Of a stretch of 64,000 bases of DNA, positions 44,285 through 54,447 are shown in pieces; position 1 is the stretch's first letter, and each line of letters begins with the position of its first letter. This DNA comes from Agapetus fuscipes (taxonomy: Eukaryota; Arthropoda; Insecta; Trichoptera; Glossosomatidae): positions 19,286,342 through 19,350,341 of the forward strand of contig OX637335.1 in NCBI GenBank assembly GCA_951799405.1, read 5' to 3'. The notes under the pieces were generated by a model. It searched no databases. It saw only the letters and a list, made by a program, of their open reading frames with translations, and was not told the origin of the DNA. The position numbers and the translations under genes are program-made.

Positions 44285-44812
44285 GTCCCCGCAGTGCTTG
44301 TTCCGCTTATCTACCATTTGATTCAAATATGACCTTTCAGTGAAATTGTCTTAATAATCACATTCTACACAATCTGAACTAAGAAAAAAAACTTCACAAC
44401 GATAATGTGAGAGTTGTTTTAATTTTTTTAAATAAGTCCGGTCGATAGCTCAGTTGGTACAGTGCTTGCATTCTATGCCGTGAGCTCGGGTTTAAATCCC
44501 GCCGAGGGTGTGTGAAATGATTTCCCGTTTCGGTGTTTATTTCAAACCCCTAAAAAAATACCGGCAAGGTTTACTCAGCCTTCACAATAAATGAGTACCA
44601 GCCCATCTCGGGAGCTGGGAAACCTCCACTTCAACTTAATTGGTTTGCGTTGTCTTAGGCCGGCCTCCCTACCTGTAATGTGGAGCTTAGTTGCGTTGCG
44701 TTTTTTATAAATACAGTTGTCATAAGGCACATTGGTCTAGTACAGATACAGACATTGCTCACGTGAAATAACTTCTAATGGATATAAGATAAACAAGCAC
44801 TTAAGCGACGAT
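44285..44812 (+). mobile_element. Family D MITE interrupted by a tRNA-headed SINE
   Basis: Starts CTCGTCCCCGCAGTGCTTGT, has ACACAATCTGAACTAAG, breaks near 44435, resumes after the family B SINE at about 44708 with CAGTTGTCATAAGGCACATT and ends ACAAGCACTTAAGCGACGA. AAATA flanks the inserted SINE on both sides. Confidence 0.68.
44437..44704 (+). mobile_element. Family B SINE, inserted into a family D MITE
   Basis: CCGGTCGATAGCTCAGTTGG head, core and GAGCTTAGTTGCGTTGCG end; about 60 bp before the 3' end is missing. Confidence 0.75.
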
Positions 44813-44854
44813 CTGTATCTCATGTAGGTACTTCACGTAATCTTAACTCAACCA

Positions 44855-44985
44855 GAGCGTATAAAAAAAAGTATGACATCTAAAGCAGCACCTCCAGTGA
44901 ACGTTTTATTTCCCATACATTTTGACTGGACGCCATAGTTGAGTTTAAACGTAAAGTTTGTCGTATTTTATCTCAAGGATGTAAA
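44855..44985. mobile_element. Family P MITE
   Basis: AAAGCAGCACCTCCAGTGAA at the centre, then CCATACATTTTGACTGGACG and AGTTGAGTTTAAACGTAAAG. Confidence 0.48.
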
Positions 44986-45706
44986 CTGATGGAAACTTTT
45001 ACGATGTTAGTAAACGAAAGCATAAAGTATATGAAAATGAGATAGAGCCTCAAAAGTTGTTGAACAAAATTTTAAATACTCGGTGACTTCGTGATAAAGT
45101 TTATAATCAGATGAAATAAAACGTTCAATTTTAGTAATTCGTAAATTATGTTGTAAAATGGAATTGCTGCTGACTTTATTTTAATATGTTTTTTTTTGTG
45201 TTGAATTTAAATCAGATACTATAAAGGAGTTTACAAAATACTAATTCAGTATGGCAAATCTGTGTATGCATAGGTTATTTTATTGATGCTAGTTTCTTCA
45301 AAATCTCTCTTTTAGACCTTGAGAAATAATCGCCTGATTCTGACTTCAAACCTTTTGACTAAATCCAAACACAGCGCAATGTTAAGGAAAAAATTTAAAA
45401 AATTAACTTGAATCGTTCAATTTCTGTTATTCCGAAACCATTGTACTATAAGTGGTCAGAGCCTTTACAAAATTGGCCTCCTTTTAACTGGCATGCATCC
45501 TTTGATTATCATACATTTCTCAATCGTTTCATACAAAAAAATTAAATTTCACAGATGTATTTTAACTATTCTTTCGTCGGTCTTCCGTTCCTTTTGTTTT
45601 TCAAATTTTCTACGTAAATCGTTACCTATATTTTTTTCTTAATATGACTGTGATTTTCTTTTTTGTTCGTTAATTTGTCTGGTATATTAGTTTATCTTTG
45701 TATATA
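44986..45706. other. Unassigned AT-rich stretch
   Basis: A faint family P piece (GAGATAGAGCCTCAAAAG...AAATACTCGG) may lie at 45020-45085; nothing else. Confidence 0.4.
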
Positions 45707-45883
45707 ACTATAATCTATGTTGCAAATAAATATTACGTATTAAATGCATTCCCATGAGCAGACACGTATGCCGCACGTGGACTTACAAGATAAAAGTCCA
45801 ATCTCAAATGAACATAAGCACTGCAACTCTTGCCGACCTTCCCTGAAACAGGCGTGACATTGTCAAAGTATAACTCAAGGAAC
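45707..45883 (-). mobile_element. Family A repeat with internal deletions
   Basis: CTATAATCTATGTTGCAAAT, CGTATGCCGCACGTGGACTT and AACTCAAGGA. Confidence 0.62.
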
Positions 45884-46039
45884 TTCACAAATTCTAATTT
45901 AGCGTTTGAAGTGATCAGTCATCCAGTAATTATTAAAAAAAAAACAGCTGTAATTAACATGTATTTAAGAAAAATATAAGTTTTCGTCATTCATAAGCAC
46001 TTATAAGTCAGCAGTTTGCTCGGTGAACTAAAAAGCACT

Positions 46040-46190
46040 GAGCAGACTGTCTAAGCATTGGGATAACAAAATAAAAGCACTAGGCGGCTGCGCTAGAAGC
46101 ACACGCGGCCGCTGCCGTACGCGCAACAATGCGATCGTAGAAGCAAACAAGAACCCGTGCTCCCCGCGGACGTGCTTTATTAGGGAAACA
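46040..46190. other. CpG-rich patch
   Basis: GGCGGCTGCGCTAGAAG, CACGCGGCCGCTGCCGTACG and CCCCGCGGACG inside AT-rich DNA, just before tandem repeat J. No repeat or coding match seen; could be an enhancer, exon or an unrecognised element. Confidence 0.3.
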
Positions 46191-47190
46191 TGAAGCATTG
46201 CATGTTTTAATGCTTACAAAGAACCAATACTTTTATTTCTTACGAAGAAAAAGTGCTATTTTTGTTTTATTTAAATTTCAGATCTTCAAATGAATGGAAT
46301 ATCTAGAGTTATAAGCTTGTTTTGCCTAATTCTGGATAAAGTATATACAAAGCGTCATTTATGAAATAAACAAGAAGGGTTTCTTTAAATGCTTGCGAAG
46401 AACCAACATTTTTAGTTCTAACGAAGAAGAAATACTTATTTTGTTCAATTTATCAATAGTTTTTATAATATTTTGTATTGTTTGTGTATTAACACTGTGA
46501 AAATTCATATTGTTTAATTTATAATTTTTTGAATGAATTCCAACAAAACACTGTTTATTTTCACAATAAAATTTATTTAAAAAAATTAAAATCTTTAAAA
46601 CAAATAACATCTAGATTTACAAATTTTTAAATAACAAATTACAAGCAACACTGCGATCAGCAGCATCATGTCGCAGTCGGATAGAGTTTCCAAGAAGGGA
46701 AAAGACGACCGTTTTTGGATATCGAGCCTTCAAGGTGGCTGCTCCAACGATATGGAACGGCCTCCCAGATGACCTGCGCGACATGGATCTGGAGAGTACT
46801 TTTAGAAAGGGGTTGAAGACCCACCTGTTCGCGCGCTCATATGAGCAAGCGCCTTTGGGATGACCAAGAGTCATGAAAAGGCGCTATAAAAATATTGTAT
46901 TATTATTATTATTATTACAGTTATTATAATCATGAAAATATTTATTTTTCTGGATGAAGTATGCAAAGAACTGTGTGATTTATTAAATAGACATGCAGAA
47001 TTTCTTGAAATGCTTATTAAGAATCAACATTTTCGATTCTAACGTTCCGTATTTTGTTCAATTTATCAAGAGTTATTATAAACATGAAAAAGATTTTGAT
47101 TATGGATTAAATGACGTGCAAGGACGTGCTTTATTAGGGAAACATGAATCATTACTTTGAATGCTTACAAAGAACCAATACATATCGACG
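46160..47190. repeat. Tandem repeat J, split by a LINE 3' end
   Basis: Units of roughly 190-220 bp containing GTGCTTTATTAGGGAAACAT, ATGCTTACAAAGAACCAATA and TTTTGTTCAATTTATCAATAG recur at about 46180, 46380, 46970 and 47130. The block 46470-46917 is foreign and interrupts one unit. Confidence 0.55.
46640..46920 (+). pseudogene. CR1/L2-like LINE 3' end
   Basis: VFGYRAFKVAAPTIWNGLPD, DLESTFRKGLKTHLFARS, stop, short 3' UTR ending AAGGCGCTATAAAAATATTG and an (ATT)n tail: the RAFxVAAPxxWNxLP...FKxxLKTHLF ending is diagnostic. It splits tandem repeat J. Confidence 0.82.
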
Positions 47191-47449
47191 ATTAAAAGGT
47201 AATAGGGCATAAGCGACAAAAACTAAATTGTTCAGTAAAGCAGTTTAATGTTTGAAATTGCTGAAAAATAGCTAACTGTATCATTTTTTATCATAGCGTT
47301 AAAATCAAAAACAGCTCTAAAATTAAATAAATGACGGCATTTATTTGCATTCCTATTAATGTGGTTTTACGATTTTCTTATGTCACAAGCTCCTTTGGGA
47401 CAAAAAAGGCCAAAATCTTCTCTGTTACACAAAACCCGTAGGTACAAAA

Positions 47450-47570
47450 ACGCAGTTGTTTGCTTGGGCGTGAGCTTGTACGTGTCTGCTTGTGAGAATA
47501 TATATTGGGGATCCCCAATGTTACATATCTATGCGACTTTGATTAGATTAGATTTAATTAGATTAGATAA
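47450..47570 (+). mobile_element. Family A repeat, 3' end
   Basis: GAGCTTGTACGTGTCTGCTT, then a degenerate (ATTAG)n tail. Confidence 0.55.
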
Positions 47571-48395
47571 GAACTTCAAAGAAGGAAATTATTACAAAAA
47601 AATGTAATAGGTAGGTATAAATGAATTAAAAGAGGAATACTTTGATGCAGAGCTCTAGCCACCCCAGCACAAGTGTGGCGGCAGAGTTTCAGTTAAATTG
47701 TAGAATTATATAATTTAAAAACATTTTTTAAGCTTAGGTTCATCCTGGGGCTTAGCATTTTTATAATACCAAGGCTTCATAGAAGAATGAGGTTTATTTT
47801 GTACCTTCATGGACACATTTATTTTTATGAAAAAAAAACAATTTTAGTATATTGTTGCTGTCACTTTACGTACAGAACCAAACAATCGTATGAGATCATT
47901 GGGCATAAAAAAAATAAAGTGACAAAAAAACGTTAGTGACTCATATGATGGCCTTGTAGAAATGTAAATAATAAAATAAATTTTGTCATTTTATTGCATT
48001 TTGTCTGTTAGATTTATTTTTGTTTACATACATATTAATGTGAAAGAGACAATCCTAGTGTTTCACACAATTATGTAGACAATAATTTATTTTGTAAGTT
48101 GAGTAACCGTAAATATTAGGTCTGGGAAAAACAATTGTGGCGTTTTTCTTTTAAAACTATTTTTTTTTACAATCAGATAAATCAAATATGCTCCATCATT
48201 ATTGACAATGTTTTGTCATTTTTTGGTTATTTCTCATTATAAAGAAATTTTGAAAATTAGATACAAAAACGAGATCTTATACTTTAATGTAGTAAGATTA
48301 TTGTTAAATAAAAACAATTAAAAAATATGAGGTCTCTCCTAGTATGAAAAGTGGAATACATCATTGTATTGAGTGTTTGAATAAAAATATCTTAC
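47571..48395 (-). other. Start of intron 1 of the agrin-like gene
   Basis: Directly follows the donor at 48395. AT-rich, with a LINE scrap near 47615-47690 (CACAAGTGTGGCGGCAGAGT, similar to the block after 1410). No acceptor-exon-donor unit seen. Confidence 0.5.
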
Positions 48396-49029
48396 CTTTG
48401 ACGGCAGCATTGATTCTATCCAAATGGTACAAAGACAGAGGCACTGGATCCACCAATAGTCTTAATCCACTCCTTGCTGCATGCGGTTCTTCTTGCCGCT
48501 CCAATTCTTCATCTCCATCATCCAATGCATCATCCACTTTCCTCTCAGCCAAGAAAATAGCAGAATACCTTACACGAGCTGGAGGCTGACAATCTTCAAA
48601 CTGACTTCTATCTTTCGTAACAAAAATAGTCGCGCCATTAAAATTCTTCTTATGATTCGCTTCGAAATGAACCTCTTCGTTCAGATCATCCAAATCACCT
48701 TTCAACACTCGTCTGATGAAGACTTTAAAGATATGTTTATCGCGTCTTTTTTTGTTGCCATGCGGCGCATACCTCAGATTCAAAACTTTCCCAGTAAAGA
48801 TGAATTTAGACTCCTCGACTGTTTTCAGTAAAATATCCGTGTCTTCAACTACGCTCGTGTTGAAAATGCAATAGGGGAGACTCTCCCTGTTTGTTCTCCA
48901 GTGAGAATTTCTTGAATTTCTCTTTCTCACCCTGCCTTTCATGTGGATCTTATCATCGGAGCGTGATTCAGTTAGCAGCGTTGCCAGGAATAAGGCGAGG
49001 ATAACAGACACTATCAATTTTCCTTTCAT
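48396..49029 (-). CDS. First coding exon of an agrin-like (NtA-domain) secreted protein, partial
   Basis: Seen: an open frame of 211 codons plus one base, starting at an ATG with A at -3 and ending at AAAG|GTAAGAT, a consensus splice donor (phase 1). Reading past it gives only about ten residues before a stop, so the donor is the natural end. Residues 1-24 are a signal peptide (short basic start, then a hydrophobic run rich in L, V, A and I). Residues 25-50 are basic. Residues 66-160 look like the agrin N-terminal NtA domain (a netrin/TIMP-like OB fold that binds laminin): an ESKFIFTGKV strand, then a KVFIRRVLKGDL strand-turn, with two cysteines (about 54 and 147) placed to form a disulfide. 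Residues 166-181 are acidic, which is unusual. The final helix-like segment (LYHLDRINAAV) matches the end of NtA. In agrin this domain is followed by Kazal/follistatin repeats; none was found downstream in the window, so later exons probably lie beyond its left edge. Alternative: another secreted protein with an NtA/NTR-like fold. Confidence 0.68.
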
Positions 49030-49135
49030 CTTGAAGCTTACCGAAACACTTCAGTGCACTTTTAAATGTCAAAATATTAAACTGTTTCACTTTTCATTTT
49101 ATTCTTTACACTTCACAGTTTATATCCTTTGAAAG
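49030..49135 (-). promoter_or_regulatory. 5' flank of the agrin-like exon with a TATA-like site
   Basis: A TATAAA lies at 49119-49124 on the minus strand, about 90 bases before the ATG. A CAGT initiator-like tetramer (A at 49083) lies about 41 bases downstream, which is too far for a textbook TATA-initiator pair. If transcription started here the 5' UTR would be short. Such motifs are common by chance in AT-rich DNA, and a distal promoter with a 5' UTR intron is just as possible. Confidence 0.2.
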
Positions 49136-50289
49136 CTTTATGAAAAAAAAACAATGATCTACTTTAGCACAAAATCAAAAACTTAATATTGTTTTTTTTC
49201 AGTGATGTTTTAGTGAATCTTAACGAAACAAAATCGAAAACAAATTATGATGTTGTAAGGTTGATTTTTTATTGTTGTTTCCTTTGAAAGTGTCACAAAA
49301 CACCGAGTGTGTATCACAGTTTACGGTGTAAATTAGAAAGCATTTGACTCATGCGTGGTTCAAACTTTTTGAGCTTGAAATTCCTTCATCGGCAACATCA
49401 GAGGGGGACAAATGTTTTGTCTGAAAAGCACATGTATACACAATGTTAATTACCGCAATTTAGGCTAATTAGGTGTTACAAAAGTATACTTAGCAACAAC
49501 AAGCCTTTGATAATATTCAACAGTTGGTTTTGAAAGATTTACAAGTATGTACAGAGGCCGACAGCCTGTACATGGAAATTGCTTGTATTGTTTGCATGTG
49601 TGTAAAGCTACAACCTGAACACAAAACACACATGGACACTTAATAAAATGTAAACTTACACACATAACTATCAAACCTATTTTTTAATCACTAACACATA
49701 ATTTAAAATCCCGTTGATTTAAAACATACTGTTATTAAGTATTTTTACGAAATTAACTTATTTTTAACATACAAAGATAAAGCTATTTAAAATATTTTTC
49801 TGTGATGTATTTTTAACAAGTTAAAGAAATTTATGAACCCATCAGCTGATTTTGAGAACACACAAAAACAAAACTTTAAATCTGTTTTTTAAAACATGTC
49901 ACTTAATCATTGGATTTCTTATTATTTAAATTAAACATCGTGACAAAGTTATACACTTTAAAACACAATTATTGTTTTAATGCAACTTCAAAGTTATATC
50001 TTGTTTCATAACCTTATGTAAACATTGCATTATTTATTTCGTAAAACGTCATCTATAATGCATTATTTTTTTGTAGTTTAAATAAAATGTTAGTTTGAAA
50101 TAACTGTTAATACCAAATGGTATCTCACTTCGATTTTTCAAATACAATTTTTGACACTTGTTTGTAAAAATAAATCATGATTATTCTTATCAAGAATTAT
50201 TGAAGCACTTGGTCTCAAATCAAAATAGGTTAGATACGCCAAACTATTTTTTTGAACACTTTTAGTCGTTTTTTTTTTGACTCGATAGA
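49136..50289. other. AT-rich upstream region of the agrin-like exon
   Basis: Free of the repeat families that fill the rest of the window, which fits an upstream regulatory region or a 5' intron. Confidence 0.4.
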
Positions 50290-50490
50290 TCGATCGATTT
50301 GAAAAAAAAAATCACTCGAGAGGGGACCGCGTGCGTTTGTTGACTTTTTGTGTGGGCGGTTGTTGGTCGAGCCGCGCGGCAAAGCGGTTGGGACGTTACT
50401 AAAGAGGAAAGAACCGAGTCTAAAATATTATAGCGCCTTGCATTTCTTAGCTGGTCGCGCGAGATACCGAAGACAAGGTACACCTCTGAT
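50290..50490 (-). promoter_or_regulatory. CpG-richer patch upstream of the agrin-like exon
   Basis: About 200 bases with many CpG dinucleotides (GCGCGCG-type strings, GGACCGCGTGCG, GAGCCGCGCGGC) inside otherwise AT-rich DNA, 1.3 kb upstream of the minus-strand start codon. No repeat family of this window covers it. It could hold the real promoter or a non-coding first exon of the agrin-like gene; composition and position are the only support. Confidence 0.25.
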
Positions 50491-50694
50491 TTTTTCAGAA
50501 AAAAATGTAGCATTGAGCTTTTGAAAAAAATACAGTAAAAAATCAACTAATTTTATTTTGGTTATTTTAGTTTACACCTGTATTTGATGATGTTTTTTTT
50601 TTTAAACTGCCGTTTAGTGACAGCTTGTCACTCCAAGGCAGCATGTAGGTTATCCTAGTAGTGTTCATCCTTATGCTCTGATAAAGCTTTACGC

Positions 50695-50786
50695 AAACGT
50701 AACTAAGCTACACATATAGTGTAACTTCTTGCCTACGTTATCTCCGAAGGAGTCGCATGTGGCGGCCTCACGCCAACCACTTCAGG
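50695..50786 (-). mobile_element. Family B SINE, 3' part (outer layer of a nest)
   Basis: AACTAAGCTACACATATAG, then TCCGAAGGAGTCGCATGTGG and CGCCAACCACTTCAG. Its 5' part appears on the far side of the inserted A and composite elements, at 51262-51352. Confidence 0.66.
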
Positions 50787-50812
50787 GTGGTCAGGATCAT
50801 ACCAACCTATAA

Positions 50813-50928
50813 CGACGCTAGCCATGTTGAAAGCACCGGTTCCCATAGATCACCGAAGTTAAGCAACATTGGGCGCGGACAGTACTTGGATGGGTGACCG
50901 CTCAGGTACACCGCGTGTCGTTGGCATC
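50813..50928 (+). pseudogene. 5S rRNA-derived sequence
   Basis: Closely resembles animal 5S rRNA: GATCACCGAAGTTAAGCAAC (A-box region), GGGCGCGG, AGTACTTGGATGGGTGACCG (intermediate element and C box) and ACACCGCGTGTCGTTGGC. The first few bases are altered (start near CGACGC). Read here as the head of a SINE rather than a working 5S gene, because it is fused to a tRNA-like head and flanked by a shared target duplication. Confidence 0.85.
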
Positions 50929-51244
50929 TTGGACCGGTCCGTAGTCCGTAGTGGCAACACTTCGGACTCGTAAATGGAAGGTTGTGGATTCGGATCCCGG
51001 CGGAGCACACAAAATATACCATTCATATTTCGAATGTGCTCTTCGCTGAGTTGAAAAATTCATAAATCTTTACCAAAGACCGGTCACTGAAAGGTCCATC
51101 CAACCTTACAACAACTGGGTCTTGCTTGAGAATTGGCGCTTTCTTCAGCGACGACCAAGCTCGCAGAGGGCTCTTGAGGTGTGATACACACAAAAACAGC
51201 GCTCACCAAATAAATCATCCTAATATTATTATTATTATTATTAT
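50813..51244 (+). mobile_element. Composite SINE: 5S-rRNA head + tRNA head + family C body
   Basis: Order: 5S-like sequence (50813-50928), tRNA-like head with boxes TAGTCCGTAGTGG and GGATTCGGATCC (50930-51005), family C body with GCTCTTCGCTGAGTTG and CTTGCTTGAGAATTGGCGC, then an (ATT)n tail. The whole block is flanked by TATAA (50808-50812 and 51245-51249). Outside those are the two halves of a family A head (ACCAACCTATAA / TATAAGTCAAGGAAT). So it inserted as one unit. Other complete-headed family C copies (23782, 39141) lack the 5S part. Confidence 0.75.
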
Positions 51245-51261
51245 TATAAGTCAAGGAATAA

Positions 51262-51352
51262 CACATCGAAACGGAAAATCATTTCTGACACCCTCGAACC
51301 CTTGCTCTCGGCATATAATGCATGCATTCTACCAACTTAGCTACTGACCCGA
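51262..51352 (-). mobile_element. Family B SINE, 5' part (outer layer of a nest)
   Basis: ACATCGAAACGGAAAATCAT, ACACCCTCGAACCC and CTACCAACTTAGCTACTGAC. Same strand and order as 50695-50786, with the middle of B deleted. Confidence 0.62.
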
Positions 51353-51360
51353 CTTTTATA

Positions 51361-51570
51361 AAGAGCTTGGTCGTCGCTAAAACACGCCGATTCTCAGGTA
51401 AGACTCAATTGTTGTAAGGCTGTATGGACGTTTTGTGACCGGTCTTTGGTAAAGGCAATGAATTTTCCAATTCAGCGAAGAGCATTCTTGAAAATATAAA
51501 TGGTTAATTTTTTGTGGTCCACCTTCCATTTACGAGTCTAAAGTATTACCACTAGACTAAGTGCCGGTTA
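51361..51570 (-). mobile_element. Family C SINE, 3'-truncated
   Basis: AGAGCTTGGTCGTCGC to ACTAGACTAAGTGCCGG. Lies next to the nest at 50695-51352, in opposite orientation to the composite SINE. Confidence 0.68.
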
Positions 51571-51709
51571 ACCCAAATGGTTAAAAATAAAGTTCGGAGG
51601 TCTGTGAGCTTGTAACGAAGCGGTTGTGATCTCCAAGCGCCGCCTTCCCAGTAGCTGTCAGATCAAAGCTTTCAAATAATCTGTACCCTAAGTATACAAC
51701 TAAGCTTGT

Positions 51710-51797
51710 TACCAAAAAATGTATAGAAACTAAAAAATGGGAACCTAGTGAGCGTTTTAGTTACCTTATAGTTTTAATTAAACAAATACAGTATGAT
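51710..51797. mobile_element. Family P MITE, partial
   Basis: CCAAAAAATGTATAGAAACT followed by CCTAGTGAGCGTTTTAGTTA; the right arm is lost. Confidence 0.42.
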
Positions 51798-51844
51798 ATC
51801 TACTTAGGATACTAATGATAGTTACGTTTTCGGAGGTATACCGT

Positions 51845-52105
51845 CGCCCAAATGCTTGTTTTGCTTATCTACCATTTGATTCAAAGATGACATTTAAAAA
51901 AAATGTCTTAAGGACAACATTCTAGACAATGTGAGTTAAGAAAAGTGTTATACCTATACAATAAGGGGAGAATTGTTGAATATATTTGTAAAATTAACTT
52001 CCAGTTTTTATAAGACGGTACAGTACACATAGAAACATTGCTCATGTGAAATTACTTCTTATGGAGATAAGACAAACATGCACTAAGAGGACGATATTGC
52101 TTATC
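51845..52105 (+). mobile_element. Family D MITE, uninterrupted copy
   Basis: AAATGCTTGTTTTGCTTATC at the left, ACATGCACTAAGAGGACGAT at the right, and all middle landmarks in order. Confidence 0.65.
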
Positions 52106-52329
52106 GCCTTGTTGTATGGAGCTTTCAATAATATATTAATCTTCCTTATGATGCATGCTTCACTTTTTGAATGATGAAATATTAAACAGTGTAATAGATT
52201 ATAGCTCCTTCATTTTTTTTTCTTTCCATCTTTAGGTTTCATTGTAGGTAACTTTCGTTTTATTTTTTCCTTTGTATATATGATATGTAGTAATAGTGTA
52301 TTTAAATTATTATGTTGATTTATGAATAG

Positions 52330-52455
52330 ATATGCCACTAAGCTACACATAAGTGTAACTCCTCGTCGCGTTCTCTCCGAAGGGATCGCATGTGGCGAGT
52401 AGAAACTACTTATTTTACAACTAAGGGAGCCTGCCCTACGCCACCTACTTCAGTT
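52330..52455 (-). mobile_element. Family B SINE, 3' fragment
   Basis: CACTAAGCTACACATAAGTG to ACGCCACCTACTTCAG. Confidence 0.62.
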
Positions 52456-52601
52456 TTTTTCTTCACTTTTTAATATAAAAAAGAATAATAAAAAAACGTT
52501 TTGAAAAATTATATATTTCAAATTACTGATATCGTAAACAATGTTACTAAGTTTACTAAAAAAAATACACATTATTATAATTAATCAAATAAATATACTG
52601 T

Positions 52602-52690
52602 TTTAATTCACTTTTTTATTATTTTATTTTAAATATGTCAAACAGTTTTCGCCTAAAAAGGCATCCTCAGGACAATGACAATGACAAATA
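52602..52690 (-). mobile_element. Third copy of the Penelope-like tail with hammerhead-like motif
   Basis: On the minus strand: TGTC at 52671-52674, then CTGAGGATGCC...GGCGAAAAC and GTTTGACA ending at 52636. Stem III would be AAC/GTT, one pair longer than in the palindrome. The TTAATTCACTTTTTTATT block follows as in the palindrome. Confidence 0.5.
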
Positions 52691-53408
52691 TTATTATATC
52701 TAACGATATATTTTTTCTGTTTTTTCTTCAAAAATGCCTTAACTGTTTTAAAAACAACATACTTTGTGTTCTTTTTCCAGAAAAGTGCATAATTACCTAC
52801 GTAATAATTATTAAAAGTTTAATGGAGGGAATTTACAAATATTGGTAAAATTACCCTTAAAAACGTCTGTTTTCTAAGAACAACTGAATAGTTCTCACAT
52901 TTTCTTTTTAAAATACAAATAAGCTAATTATCAACATAATTTTTATTGTATATTTTATTTATTTTATAACATTTTTATTTAAATAATTATTTAAGGCTTT
53001 GATTGAGTGGTTAAACGAATAAAAAACTAGTTTACATACTAATCTTATAAGCATTAGCATTTTACGTGTGAGTTGTTTTTAATGAATATTTTGTTAAATT
53101 CCCATTCGCGAATTTTGTTTAACAATTTGCATGGTTGTTTAATTTAATAAAATCGTGTACCATGTAATTGTATTTTAATTGCATTATTCAAATAAGAGTT
53201 TTTTTTAAATATGAATTAATGTAACACCTGCAAACATATTTTTTTACTTTTCATAAGTAATTACTTATTGATTTTAAGGTACCTACATGCTGCATAAATA
53301 ACATTGACTTATAAAAAATCTAACTAAGCCGTAACCAAAAAAACTAATCTTCTTAAAAATGTGCTTAAAATTATCACGGAAAACAAAAAATATTTTTAAA
53401 GTATGAAA
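52691..53408. other. Unassigned AT-rich stretch
   Basis: Nothing recognised next to the Penelope-like tail. Confidence 0.5.
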
Positions 53409-53622
53409 CCTTATGCAAGGTTTACTCAGTCTTCACAAGAACTTAAAATCTGTCCCCACGGGAGCAGCAGGGATGCGACCACTTTAATTAAAATAGTTGA
53501 AATAAGGTCTGCCACCTAACGAAATAAGAAAATAATAATTTACATAGGTTCCACTTGCTACATGATACGTCGGTGGGTACAACGCGGCAAGAAGTTGCAT
53601 TATATGCGCTGCTTAGTTGCGT
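53409..53622 (+). mobile_element. Family B SINE, 5'-truncated
   Basis: GCAAGGTTTACTCAGTCTTC, TAGGTTCCACTTGCTACATG and GCGCTGCTTAGTTGCGTTTA. Confidence 0.62.
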
Positions 53623-53717
53623 TTAATTTTTTTTTGACTTAAGAAGTCATAAGCTTGTTACATATTATGTACTTACAATATTTTATTTAATTAAATTAAA
53701 AATGAATTTCTACAAAG

Positions 53718-53980
53718 TTCCTTGACTTATAGGTTGATATGTGGCTGACCATCCATGCTGTAAAAATGGTTCACTTTGCCAATGTCACCCCTGTTACAGG
53801 GAAGGACGACAAGAGTTGCAGTGCTTATGTTCATTTGAGATTGGGTTTTTATATTGTAGGTCCACATGCGGCATGTGTTAGCGCAAAATTATACATGTCT
53901 GCTTGTGGGAATGCATTTAATATAAATCTTAAACGATATATATCTTTGCAGCTTAGATTAGATCAGATTAGACAAGATCA
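53718..53980 (+). mobile_element. Family A repeat, full-length TTAGA-tail subfamily
   Basis: GTTCCTTGACTTATAGGTTG to GCAGCTTAGATTAGATCAGA. Confidence 0.8.
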
Positions 53981-54447
53981 AAAGCTTTAACACAAAACAA
54001 ACAACTTTTTTTTTACATTTATTTGAATGACATACATCCAGTATTTTCTTTTACAGGGGTATACTGTACATATCTTTAAAAAATTGTGACACTTATTTCG
54101 TACACCTAACATTATTGTTGTATACGAGTCAGTTGCAGTCAGAAAACCTCGCTTGGTTGACGACTTATATCGTTGATATTTTTTTCTGTAAGGCGTCAAA
54201 CCATAGAGTTATAATATTGGTGGAGACGAAACGACTTCGCGGTGTTGTAACATGCTATGGGATTAACCCGTCAACCGGACCTGCCAACTTCAGAGCTTTT
54301 TAACATCACAGAATATTGTATAATCATGTGAAGCTTGTTTTCTTGCTTTTTCCATCTTGTATCAAACCCAGTTAATTATGAAACGTACCGTGGCATTGTA
54401 CAAAAATGTCATTTGTTTTCAAAATAAAATTCACCGACACTTTTTGT

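Noticed and set aside
44437..44515. tRNA-like sequence with A and B boxes
   Set aside because: Cannot fold as a complete tRNA and is followed by the family B body, so it is a SINE head; the same applies to the heads at 781, 23782, 25016, 39141, 42350, 50930 and 63662.
48344..48831. 81- and 116-codon plus-strand frames over the agrin-like exon
   Set aside because: Antisense shadows of the minus-strand exon, which has signal peptide, domain and donor.
51084..51266. 60-codon minus-strand frame with an asparagine run
   Set aside because: Translation of the (ATT)n tail and body of the composite SINE.
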